DNA of 64,000 nt from Streptomyces spiroverticillatus. Its GTDB lineage: Bacteria; Actinomycetota; Actinomycetes; Streptomycetales; Streptomycetaceae. Position 1 is the first letter of the stretch, and every line of letters begins with the position of its first letter. Positions 7,243-14,885 of the stretch are shown here, in pieces. The notes beneath the pieces are model-generated. The model was not told the origin of the DNA, searched no databases, and was given only the letters and a program-made list of their open reading frames with translations. Location of the stretch: positions 124,001 to 188,000 of the forward strand of contig BMUX01000010.1 of the NCBI GenBank assembly GCA_014650415.1. The letters are read 5' to 3'. The translations under genes and the position numbers were made by a program.

Positions 7243-10200
7243 TCATCCGGCGCTGCCGGGGCTCTGGTGCCACAACTTGCGACCCGGGTTGCGGGTCTGC
7301 CCGGCCGATGCGCCGCGGGTCTGCTTCACGGACGCGCCGGGGGGTTGCAGGTCCGCCCAGGGGTGGAGTTCGTACCCGGTCTCCAGGCGGATGCTGCGGT
7401 CGTTCACCGGTGCGGGCGCGGGCCGCACGGCCTCCGTCAGCCGGTCCGTGACCGCCGACAGACCGCCCTCGTGCCGCAGTTCGGCCAGCTCCGCCAGGTC
7501 CCAGGCGGCGGAGCCGGTCACGGTCAGCGACTTGCCGCTGCCGCCGCCGCGCCGCTGCACCACTCCCCGTACGAGCAGCAGCCAGGAGTGGAAGACGGTG
7601 TGCGCGCACGCATCGTGGCTGTCCTCGAAGAACGCGCAGTCCACAAGCCCCGTCGTGTCGTCGAGCGTGGTGAAGATGACCCGCTTGCCGGAGCGGATCG
7701 GCGGCGTCTGAACGGACCCCTTCGCACCCGCCACCAGCACCACCTGACCGTGCTTCAGCTCGGTGAGCCGCCGTGCCGGGACCGCGCCCAGTTCGTCCAG
7801 CAACTCCCGGTGATCGCCGAGCAGATGACGTGACGTGTCCAGCCCGAGCACTCCCAGCTCGGCGCCGAGCCGCTCGACGTCGTCCAGGTCGGGAAGGTGC
7901 GCCGGAGCGACCTCCAGCGGCCTGCTGTCGGTCTCCCCGAGCGTCAACTGGCCCTGCGCGGAACCTCGTTGGCTGTTCTGGAGCTCCGCTATGTGCAGCA
8001 TCAGATCCCGCCGGTTGCGCCCGAAGGAGTCCAATGCGCCCACCTGGGCGAGCCGTTCGGCCACCGGGCGCGACGGGCGGGCCCGGGACAGGAAGTCCTG
8101 GAGCGAGCTGTACGGACGCCCCGCGACGATCCGCGCCGCCTCGCCCTCGCTCATGCCGCGCACGTCCCCGAGGGCGAGCCGGACTCCCGGGAGCTTCGGA
8201 ACGTCACCCCCACCGCACACCAGTTCGATTCGATAGTCCGCGTCGGACGCGTTCACGTCCAGCCCCAGGATCGGCACCCCGCGCCGCCGCGCGTCCGCCA
8301 GCAGCAGCCGCTTCGGGTACATGCCGGGGTCGTGCGTGAGCAGCCCCGCGTAGAAGGCCGCCGGGTGGTGCGCCTTCAGCCAGGCCGACTGGTACGACGG
8401 CACGGCGAAGGCCACCGCGTGCGCCTTGCAGAACCCGTACGCGCCGAACGCCTCCACGATCTCCCAGGTCCGCTCGATCACCTCCTCCGCGTACCCCCGC
8501 TTCTTCGCCTCCTGCGCGAACCACGCCCGCACCCGCCCGACCCGCTCGGCGTCGGAGAGCGCGCGCCGCGTGTAGTCGCCGAAGGCCAGGTCGCAGCCGG
8601 TCATCACGGACAGGATCTGGATGATCTGCTCGTGGAAGACCACCACGCCGTACGTGTCGCGCAGCGCGGGCTCCAGGTCCCGGTGCGGATAGCTCGGGGC
8701 CTGGAGCCCGTGCCGGGCCTTGATGAACGGGTCGACCATGTTCGCCGCGACCGGCCCCGGCCGGAACAGCGAGATGTCCACGACCAGATCGTGAAAGGTC
8801 TCCGGCTGGAGCCGCGCGATCAGGTCCCGCTGGCCCGGCGACTCCGTCTGGAAACACCCCAACGTCTGGGAGGACTTGATGAGTTGGTACGTCTTGGGGT
8901 CGCCCGGCGGCACCTGCTCCGGGTCGTCCAGGTCGATCCGCCGGCCCGTGGTCCGCTCGACCTGAGCGACGGCGTGCGCCATCGCCGACTGCATCCGTAC
9001 GCCCAGCACGTCCAGCTTGAGCAGCCCCAGGTCCTCCACGTCCTCCTTGTCGAACTGCGACATCGGCAGCCCCTCCCCGCTCGTCGGCACCACCGGGGTG
9101 CGCCGCAGCAGCGTCGCGTCGGACAGCAGCACCCCGCACGGGTGCATGGCGATGCCGCGCGGCAGCTTGTCCAGCGCCTCCACCAGGTCCCACATCCTCG
9201 GTCCGTACGCGTCCGGGTCGATCCCCCGCAGCTCCGGCAGCTCGCGCAGCGCGGAGCGGGCGTCGCGGGCCCGGATGTGCGGGAACGACTTCGCGAGGCG
9301 GTCCACCTCGGCCGGGTCGAGCCCGAGGGCCAGGCCCACGTCCCGTACCGCATGACGCACCCGGTAGGTCTCCGGCATCGACACCGTCGCCACCCGCTCC
9401 GTACCGAAGCGGTCCAGGATCGCCCGGTACACCTCCAGGCGGCGGGCGGACTCCACGTCGATGTCGATGTCGGGCAGCTCGGCGCGCCGGTCGGAGAGGA
9501 AGCGCTCCATGAGCAGCCCGTGCTCGACCGGGTCGGCGCTGGCCACCCCGAGGAGGTGGTTCACCAGCGACCCCGCGCCCGAGCCCCGCGCCGCGACGCG
9601 GATGCCCAGCTCGCGGGTGTCCTCGACGACGCGGGCGACGGTGAGGAAGTACGAGGCGTACCCCTGCCGTTCGATCAGCCCCAGCTCCTGTTCCAGCCGG
9701 TCGCGGTGGAGCGCGTCCCTCTCGTAACCCTTCGTGCGCATGACGGTGGCGCACCGCTCGCGCAGCACGCGTTCGGGTGCGATGCGGGCGGCGCCGACGA
9801 GTTCCGGCTCGGGGAAGTGCACGCTGCCCAGGCCCAGGTCGTCCTCCGGGTCGACCCGGCAGGACGCGGCCAGCTCCTCGGTGACCTCGACGAGTCGGCG
9901 TGCGGTGTTCGACCGGTATCCGGCGGCCTCGGCGACCCGTTCGGCGATCCGGAACATGTCGGCCGGTGCCTTCAGCCACCGCTCACCGCTGTCGAGTACG
10001 CCCCGGGGATCGATCGGCACCAGCCGCCGCGCGGAGTCGAGCACGTCGGCGACCGGGCCCTGGCCGGGGTCGGCGTAGCGGACGGCGTTGCTGAGTACGG
10101 GCAGGATCTTCTGGTCCACGGCGAAGCCGAGTGCCCGGGCGGCCCAGCGCAGCGAACCGCCGCCGGTGCCGCTCCCGCCGTGGCTGACGACCTCGATCCG

Positions 10201-10812
10201 GAGCGCGTCGCTCCCGTACCGCTCCCGCCAGGGCGCGAGCAGCCGGGCGGCGCGGTCCGGCCGCCCGGCGGCCAGCGCACGGCCGACGTCGGAGTCGGGT
10301 CCGAGCAGGACCGCGAGCCCCGGGCCGCCGAGCGCGGACCGGTCCAGCAGGGTGCGCCCGCTCCCGTCCGCGTGGGCGGCGCTGACCAGACGGCACAGCT
10401 CGCCCCAGCCCCGCGCCCCGTCCCTGGCCAGGAACAGCACGCGCGGGGCCGACTCGTCGACGAAGGCGCCCCCGCGCACGGGGGCACGCCGGCGCTCGGT
10501 GCGGCCGGCCGCCTCCACGGGCGCGGCCACGGCCAGATCGACCCCGAAGACGGGCCGCACCCCGACCCGCTGCGCCGCCTTCGCGAAACGCACCGCGCCG
10601 CCCAGGGTGTCCCGGTCGGTCAGCGCGACGGCATCCATGCCCCGCTCGGCGGCCCGCTGGGCGAGCTGCTCGGGGTGGGACGCCCCGTACCGCAGGGAGA
10701 ACCCGGAGACGGCACGCAGATGCGTAAACCCGCGCATCCGGACCACCTCGCCACTTGCCTGCTCCTGTCCCCGAGCCGTCACGCCCGCCCCTTCGGGCAG
10801 GTCACTCTCCAT
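7243..10812 (-). CDS. dnaE2: Error-prone DNA polymerase III alpha subunit DnaE2 (ImuC)
   Basis: This 1189-residue C-family polymerase has an N-terminal PHP domain (GFTHLRAVSGFSLRYGASHPEQL, ALTDRDTLGGAV). The palm contains the catalytic ELPDIDIDVE around residue 449, and the fingers region includes FHEQIIQILSVMTGCDLAFGDYTRRAL. A tandem HhH and C-terminal OB region with AGAKGSVQTPP follow. Length and motifs fit DnaE2 rather than the larger replicative DnaE1. A near-perfect LexA box lies 27 bp upstream, implying SOS induction. It forms an operon with the ImuB-like gene. The ATG at 10812 has a GGAAG ribosome site; an internal ATG at 10737 with GAGGTGG is an alternative start. Confidence 0.92.
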   Translation of the reverse strand: MESDLPEGAGVTARGQEQASGEVVRMRGFTHLRAVSGFSLRYGASHPEQLAQRAAERGMDAVALTDRDTLGGAVRFAKAAQRVGVRPVFGVDLAVAAPVEAAGRTERRRAPVRGGAFVDESAPRVLFLARDGARGWGELCRLVSAAHADGSGRTLLDRSALGGPGLAVLLGPDSDVGRALAAGRPDRAARLLAPWRERYGSDALRIEVVSHGGSGTGGGSLRWAARALGFAVDQKILPVLSNAVRYADPGQGPVADVLDSARRLVPIDPRGVLDSGERWLKAPADMFRIAERVAEAAGYRSNTARRLVEVTEELAASCRVDPEDDLGLGSVHFPEPELVGAARIAPERVLRERCATVMRTKGYERDALHRDRLEQELGLIERQGYASYFLTVARVVEDTRELGIRVAARGSGAGSLVNHLLGVASADPVEHGLLMERFLSDRRAELPDIDIDVESARRLEVYRAILDRFGTERVATVSMPETYRVRHAVRDVGLALGLDPAEVDRLAKSFPHIRARDARSALRELPELRGIDPDAYGPRMWDLVEALDKLPRGIAMHPCGVLLSDATLLRRTPVVPTSGEGLPMSQFDKEDVEDLGLLKLDVLGVRMQSAMAHAVAQVERTTGRRIDLDDPEQVPPGDPKTYQLIKSSQTLGCFQTESPGQRDLIARLQPETFHDLVVDISLFRPGPVAANMVDPFIKARHGLQAPSYPHRDLEPALRDTYGVVVFHEQIIQILSVMTGCDLAFGDYTRRALSDAERVGRVRAWFAQEAKKRGYAEEVIERTWEIVEAFGAYGFCKAHAVAFAVPSYQSAWLKAHHPAAFYAGLLTHDPGMYPKRLLLADARRRGVPILGLDVNASDADYRIELVCGGGDVPKLPGVRLALGDVRGMSEGEAARIVAGRPYSSLQDFLSRARPSRPVAERLAQVGALDSFGRNRRDLMLHIAELQNSQRGSAQGQLTLGETDSRPLEVAPAHLPDLDDVERLGAELGVLGLDTSRHLLGDHRELLDELGAVPARRLTELKHGQVVLVAGAKGSVQTPPIRSGKRVIFTTLDDTTGLVDCAFFEDSHDACAHTVFHSWLLLVRGVVQRRGGGSGKSLTVTGSAAWDLAELAELRHEGGLSAVTDRLTEAVRPAPAPVNDRSIRLETGYELHPWADLQPPGASVKQTRGASAGQTRNPGRKLWHQSPGSAG

Positions 10813-10838
10813 TCACTTCCGTCCACCATAGACCAGGT

Positions 10839-10854
10839 TCGAACATTCGTACGA
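10839..10854 (-). promoter_or_regulatory. LexA (SOS) box
   Basis: TCGAAC-ATTC-GTACGA differs by one base from the actinobacterial LexA consensus TCGAAC-N4-GTTCGA. It lies 27 bp upstream of the dnaE2 ATG, where a repressor would block the promoter of dnaE2 and the imuB-like gene. Confidence 0.8.
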
Positions 10855-10973
10855 TTCGGAAAAGTGCGGGGCGGTGCGACGGGGCGGACCGCGCGGAAAA
10901 CCCGGTGGCCGGGCACGGCGGCCCGCTGCTACGTTGGCGCCAGGCCGTGCGACAGAACCAGGAGGTGGTACCC

Positions 10974-11027
10974 GTGAACGCAGAATCGACGTGGGTGCTC
11001 CCCTCCGGGGTCACGGTCGGACGGTAG
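10974..11027 (+). CDS. 17-residue small ORF / possible leader peptide
   Basis: GTG at 10974 follows a strong AGGAGGTGG ribosome site by 6 nt and opens a frame encoding MNAESTWVLPSGVTVGR before TAG. Between its stop and the hydrolase ATG at 11074, CGGGAG and CTCCCG arms (about 11037-11064) can pair. The strong Shine-Dalgarno is the main evidence that it is translated. It might be a leader peptide coupling translation to the hydrolase gene, or a spurious start. No run of a single regulatory amino acid is seen. Confidence 0.45.
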   Translation: MNAESTWVLPSGVTVGR

Positions 11028-11073
11028 GCAGGTCGTCCGGGAGCGCCGCAGCGCACTCCCGAAAGGCACGATC

Positions 11074-11841
11074 ATGCAGAACACATCTCTGGACTTCACC
11101 TCCGAGCAGCGCCTCGACGACGGCGTCCTCGCCCGTGAATTCACCCTCGGCTCCGGCTCCGATTCCGGTTCCGACGGCATCCCCGGCATCCTCTGGACGC
11201 CGGAATCCGCATCCGCCACCCCCCTCCCGCTGGTCCTCATGGCCCACAACAACGGCCTCCCCATGCGGGACGGACGCCTCGGGGCCCGGGCCCGGCTCAC
11301 CGCCGCGCACGGGTACGCGGTGGCGACCATCGACGCCGCCGGGTGCGGCGACCGGCCCCGTACCGCCGAGGAGGAGCGGGCCCGCGCCGAGTTCCGCCGG
11401 GCGATGCAGGCGGGCGGGGCCCGGGACGAAACCTTCGAGTCCTTCATCGGCCCGCTGATCGAGCGTGCCGCCCCGGAGTGGCGGACCGCCCTGGACGCCC
11501 TCCTCGCGCTGCCCGGGATCGGCGGCCCGGTCGGGTACTCGGGGTGGACGGCCCTCGGCATCCGGCTGGCGGCGACCGAACCGCGCATCGCGGCCGCCGG
11601 GTTCTTCGCCGGGGGCTTCGTGCCCCGCGCCCAGCGCGAGGAGGCCCGGCAGGTCTCCGTACCGCTCCTCTTCCTCCTCCAGTGGGACGACGAGGGGAAC
11701 CCCCGGCAGCGGGCGCTCGACCTGTTCGACTCCTTCGGTACGAAGGAGAAGACGCTGCACGCCAACCTGGGCGGGCACGTCGGCACCCCGTGGTTCGAGG
11801 TGGAGGACGGCGGCCGGTTCTTCGACCGGCACCTGAAGTGA
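11074..11841 (+). CDS. Alpha/beta hydrolase (dienelactone hydrolase-like)
   Basis: This 255-residue cytoplasmic protein has strand LPLVLMAHNNGLPM, the nucleophile elbow GPVGYSGWTALG (Ser of GYSGW), an Asp in LLQWDDEGN and a His in NLGGHVGTP. These form a plausible Ser-Asp-His triad of the DLH/alpha-beta hydrolase superfamily. The substrate is unknown. It starts at ATG 11074, 46 nt after a 17-codon ORF and close to the SOS-controlled divergent dnaE2. A very strong hairpin after the stop closes the unit, so the following response regulator is probably transcribed separately. Confidence 0.8.
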   Translation: MQNTSLDFTSEQRLDDGVLAREFTLGSGSDSGSDGIPGILWTPESASATPLPLVLMAHNNGLPMRDGRLGARARLTAAHGYAVATIDAAGCGDRPRTAEEERARAEFRRAMQAGGARDETFESFIGPLIERAAPEWRTALDALLALPGIGGPVGYSGWTALGIRLAATEPRIAAAGFFAGGFVPRAQREEARQVSVPLLFLLQWDDEGNPRQRALDLFDSFGTKEKTLHANLGGHVGTPWFEVEDGGRFFDRHLK

Positions 11842-11846
11842 GCGCG

Positions 11847-11888
11847 GGCCGGGGGACGGAGGGGCTGCGGCTCCTCCGTCCCCCGGCC
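11847..11888 (+). terminator. Perfect 16-bp hairpin terminator
   Basis: Arms 11847-11862 (GGCCGGGGGACGGAGG) and 11873-11888 are exactly complementary around a 10-nt loop. The hairpin starts 5 nt after the hydrolase stop. It ends 22 nt before the response regulator start, leaving only a -10 element between. Confidence 0.85.
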
Positions 11889-11909
11889 GCCCCGTCTACG
11901 CTGACGCCC

Positions 11910-12608
11910 GTGAACGATCAACCGCACCACCCCGCAACCCCCGCCCGCCCCATACGGGTTCTGCTCGCCGACGACCAGGACATGGTGCGCCGGAGCATGC
12001 GGCGCGTCCTGGAGGCGCAGGAGGACATCGAGGTCGTCGGGGAGGCCGCCGACGGGGCGGCGGCGCTGGCGGAGATGCGGCTGCTGCGCCCCGACGTCGC
12101 ACTCGTCGACGTCCGCATGCCCCGCATGGACGGTCTCCAACTCACCCGAACCGTCCACGAGTTGGGCGACCGGCTCCCGGTGAAGATCGTCATCGTGACG
12201 ACCTTCGACCTCGACGAGTACGTGTACCCGGCGCTGCGGCACGGCGCCTCCGGCTTCCTGCTGAAGCGCTCGGGACCCGCCCTGCTGGTGGAGGCGGTAC
12301 GGGCGGCCGTGGCGGGGGACAGCCTGATCAGCCCCTCGGTCACGGTCCGCCTGCTGAAGCACGTCACCGCCCCGGAGCCGGGCCGGATGCCGGGGGGCGC
12401 GGCCACCCCCGAGCCGCTCACCCCGCGCGAGAAGGAGATCGCCGGGAAGGTCGCGGAGGGTCTGACCAACAGCGACATCGCGGCCGAGATGTTCATCTCC
12501 GCGGGCACGGTCAAGACCCACGTCGCGAGCATCCAGCGCAAGCTGGGCGTCCGCAACCGGGTCGGAATCGCCGTCCGCGCCTGGGAAATGGGCTACGGAA
12601 CCGGCTGA
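11910..12608 (+). CDS. NarL/FixJ-family response regulator (orphan)
   Basis: This 232-residue protein starts at GTG 11910. The receiver domain (residues about 12-125) has acidic DD (LLADDQD), phospho-acceptor Asp in VALVDVRMP and Lys in FLLKRSGP. The LuxR HTH (residues about 165-225) contains LTPREKEIAGKVAEGLTNSDIAAEMFISAGTVKTHVA. No histidine kinase adjoins it, so its partner must be elsewhere. TACGCT ends exactly 7 nt before the GTG and no Shine-Dalgarno is visible, so the mRNA is probably leaderless. Its targets are unknown. Confidence 0.9.
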   Translation: MNDQPHHPATPARPIRVLLADDQDMVRRSMRRVLEAQEDIEVVGEAADGAAALAEMRLLRPDVALVDVRMPRMDGLQLTRTVHELGDRLPVKIVIVTTFDLDEYVYPALRHGASGFLLKRSGPALLVEAVRAAVAGDSLISPSVTVRLLKHVTAPEPGRMPGGAATPEPLTPREKEIAGKVAEGLTNSDIAAEMFISAGTVKTHVASIQRKLGVRNRVGIAVRAWEMGYGTG

Positions 12609-12781
12609 CCCCCGCCCGATCGCAGGGCCGTACGGGGGAGAAGGGCGTCCGGCGGGCGCGTGTCGGGTGCGGTGGGCGGGTGGTCTCGGCAGGGTGCTCA
12701 GGGCCGGGCCCCGCCCTCCTCCGCTTCGTGAGGTGCGGGCCGGTTCGTTCTCCCCGTTGCCGATGTACGTACGGAGTACCC

Positions 12782-13162
12782 ATGCGCCGCACCGCCCTTC
12801 TCGCTACCGCCCTCGGCGTCGCCCTGTCCGCCGCGCTGCCCGTCCCGGCGGCGTACGCCGACCACGCCGACGGCGCCGACCACGCCGCGTGCGGCGAGGC
12901 CGCCGCCGACTTCGCGGGCAGCACCTACGCCCAGGCCGACAAGTCCGACACCATCTCCTTCGCCGAGGACGGCACGTACAAGATGACGAAGGCCTCCGGG
13001 GCCACCTTCGAGGGCACGTACGACGCGGACTCCTCGACCCTCGCCTTCACCAGCCCGCAGGGGTACCGGACGACGGCCACCCTCCGCACCTGCGAGTCCG
13101 GCGGCTCCTCGCCCGCCTCGTTCAAGATCGACGGCGGCCCGGCGTACCAGCTCCAGGGCTGA
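12782..13162 (+). CDS. Small secreted protein A (paralogue pair)
   Basis: This 126-residue protein has a signal peptide (MRRTALLATALGVALSAALPVPAAYA) and a mature domain of about 100 residues with two Cys (CGEAAADFAGSTYAQ and LRTCESGG). The mature part alternates short strands (ISFAEDGTYKMT, FEGTYDADSSTLAF), suggesting a small beta-barrel that checks itself with one disulphide. No family is recognised. The next gene is a diverged paralogue with the same signal peptide, ACGxxAADxAG start and GTYxADxS motif. Both are presumably released to the medium or cell wall. Confidence 0.75.
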   Translation: MRRTALLATALGVALSAALPVPAAYADHADGADHAACGEAAADFAGSTYAQADKSDTISFAEDGTYKMTKASGATFEGTYDADSSTLAFTSPQGYRTTATLRTCESGGSSPASFKIDGGPAYQLQG

Positions 13163-13219
13163 CACTCCCGCACCCCCTCGGCCCCCCAACCCCTTCCCTC
13201 CTGACCTGGAGCACCGCAC

Positions 13220-13603
13220 ATGCGCCGCATCACCACCACCCTCCTCCTCGCCGGCGCCCTCGGCCTCGGCCTGACGAGCCCGAGCGCCGTGGCCCTCGAA
13301 CAGCACCCGGCCTCGGCACGCGCGGCCTGCGGAGGCAAGGCCGCGGACTACGCGGGCTTCATCTACACCTCCGCCTCCGCGAAGAAGGAGTACCGCTTCG
13401 AGCGGGGCGGCAAGGTCGCGGTGGCGAAGGCCGGCCGCGCCCGTGTCACGCCCGGCACCTACCGCGCGGACGCCTCGGGGCTGGCCGTCACGGCGGGCGG
13501 CGCGACGGCGAAGGGGGCGGCGAAGGGCTGCCACGCGGGGACGACCGTGCCGAAGGCGATCGTGCTCGACGGCGCGACGTACACGTTCGTCCAGACCGGC
13601 TGA
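13220..13603 (+). CDS. Small secreted protein B (paralogue of the preceding gene)
   Basis: This 127-residue protein has a signal peptide (residues 1-25), then ACGGKAADYAGFIYTS, RFERGGKVAV, VTPGTYRADASGLAVTAGG and KGCHAGTTVPKAIVLDGATYTFVQTG. These blocks line up one by one with the preceding protein, showing an ancient tandem duplication. Two conserved Cys could form a disulphide. Function is unknown. A CTGGAG ribosome site precedes the ATG, 57 nt after the first paralogue, so they may be co-transcribed. The last seven codons and stop form the first unit of a 36-bp tandem array that continues past the gene. Confidence 0.72.
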   Translation: MRRITTTLLLAGALGLGLTSPSAVALEQHPASARAACGGKAADYAGFIYTSASAKKEYRFERGGKVAVAKAGRARVTPGTYRADASGLAVTAGGATAKGAAKGCHAGTTVPKAIVLDGATYTFVQTG

Positions 13604-13723
13604 CCGCAGACCCCGTACAGGTTCGTCCGGACCGGCCGACCACAGACCCCGTACAGGTTCGTCCGGACCGGCCGACCGCCGGCCCCGTAAAGGTTCGTCC
13701 GGACCGGCCGACCGTCGGCCCCC
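13580..13723 (+). repeat. Four tandem 36-bp units spanning the 3' end of the preceding gene
   Basis: Units begin at 13580, 13616, 13652 and 13688. Each is TACAGGTTCGTCCGGACCGG followed by CCGACC and a variable stretch to CCCG. Copy 1 encodes the C-terminus YTFVQTG plus stop; later copies are non-coding. Each unit contains the self-complementary GTCCGGAC. The period of 36 is a multiple of three. Confidence 0.92.
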
Positions 13724-13833
13724 TCCGAACTCCCGCTCCCGGCCGCCCCGTTCGGCGCCGCCGGGAGCTCTTTCACAGGCGAACGGGGGTGGCCGCGGCC
13801 GACGGCACGGCCCCATGCCCTACTGTCCCCGGC

Positions 13834-14409
13834 ATGACACCTCCTTCCGCACCCTCCACCCCGCCCTCCTCCGTGGTCTTCTACCGCAACCTGAACCTCG
13901 GCCACCGCAACAGCCCCGACCGCGCCACCCTGGAAGGCGCGCTGACCGAGGCCGGAGCCCGCCAGGTCCGCTCCTTCCAGACCAACGGCACGGTCCTCTT
14001 CACCGCCGACGACCCCACCGGCGTCGTCGAGCAGGCCGCCGCCCGGCTCCGTACCGCCGCCGGATTCACCGAACCCGGAATGGTCCGCGACCTCGCCGAA
14101 CTGGCCGCGATCATGGGCGAGTTGCCGTTCTCGGCGTACGACACGGGCGACCCCACCCGCCGCCCGACGCTCACCTTCTTCGACGGCGGCACCCCGCTGG
14201 GCGTCACCCTCCCCTGGACGAACCCCAAGGGCGACGTCGACTTCGTCGGGCTGTACGAGGGGCTCGTCCTGAGCGTCGTCCGCCAGAGCGCCGACGGGTC
14301 GGCCGGCGGCAGCCCGACCGCCGAGGTGGAACGCCTCACCGGCGCCCCGGCCACCACCCGCGTCCTCGGCACCGTCGAACGCCTCCTGAAGGCCGCGGGC
14401 CTGGCCTGA
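13834..14409 (+). CDS. DUF1697 family protein
   Basis: This 191-residue soluble protein shows the hallmark N-terminus SVVFYRNLNLGHRNSPDRATLEGALTEAG and the SFQTNGTVLFTADD strand of DUF1697, followed by a repeat-like second half. The domain is widespread in bacteria with an unknown biochemical role. TACTGT ends 7 nt before the ATG and no Shine-Dalgarno is seen, pointing to a leaderless transcript. It precedes a lipoprotein gene by 41 nt that has its own leaderless-type promoter, so the two may be independent. Confidence 0.85.
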   Translation: MTPPSAPSTPPSSVVFYRNLNLGHRNSPDRATLEGALTEAGARQVRSFQTNGTVLFTADDPTGVVEQAAARLRTAAGFTEPGMVRDLAELAAIMGELPFSAYDTGDPTRRPTLTFFDGGTPLGVTLPWTNPKGDVDFVGLYEGLVLSVVRQSADGSAGGSPTAEVERLTGAPATTRVLGTVERLLKAAGLA

Positions 14410-14450
14410 CCCCTGGGGCGGACCGGTGCGCCCCTGCTACCTTCCCCCTC

Positions 14451-14885
14451 ATGGGGACACGGGGGAGACGACGGGGGGCGCTTGCCGCCCTGCTGATGAC
14501 CGCGGCGGCACTGACCGGCTGCTCACTGGACGGATCGGGATACGACAGCACCCGTACGCCGACGGAACGGCCGGAGCTGGAGGATCCCAACCGGTACGCC
14601 GTCGTGGAGCTGCGCGCCGAGAGCAAGGGGCACATGACCGGCCTGCGGCTCCGCGACGAGAAGATCAAGCAGGGCGTCGCACCGGCGGACGCGGTTCCCG
14701 ACGAGGCCCGCTGCATGGGCGCGTGGCGGCTGGGCGGCCACGAAGCGACCGTGGGCGCGGGCGGTGTGGACGTCTTCGTCCAGGCCTGCTCGTCGGTGCC
14801 CGCCGAGGGAAGCCACCGGGTGACGCCGTCGGGGTCCCCGGCACCAACACCTACATCTCCGGGGACCCCGACGAACACGCCCTAG
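14451..14885 (+). CDS. Small lipoprotein of unknown function
   Basis: This 144-residue protein has an Arg-rich n-region, hydrophobic core and lipobox LTGC (Cys at residue 24), so it should be anchored to the outer face of the membrane. The mature part contains two further Cys (DEARCMGAWRLGG and VDVFVQACSSV), probably a disulphide, and ends in a Pro/Thr/Ser-rich tail. No family is recognised. TACCTT ends 7 nt before the ATG, indicating a leaderless mRNA. Its TAG shares the tetranucleotide CTAG (14882-14885) with the stop of the convergent aminotransferase gene. Confidence 0.78.
   Translation: MGTRGRRRGALAALLMTAAALTGCSLDGSGYDSTRTPTERPELEDPNRYAVVELRAESKGHMTGLRLRDEKIKQGVAPADAVPDEARCMGAWRLGGHEATVGAGGVDVFVQACSSVPAEGSHRVTPSGSPAPTPTSPGTPTNTP

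Noticed and set aside
13580..13723. Possible CRISPR-like array of 36-bp units
   Set aside because: The units are directly adjacent with no spacers, there are no cas genes, and the first unit is coding sequence.
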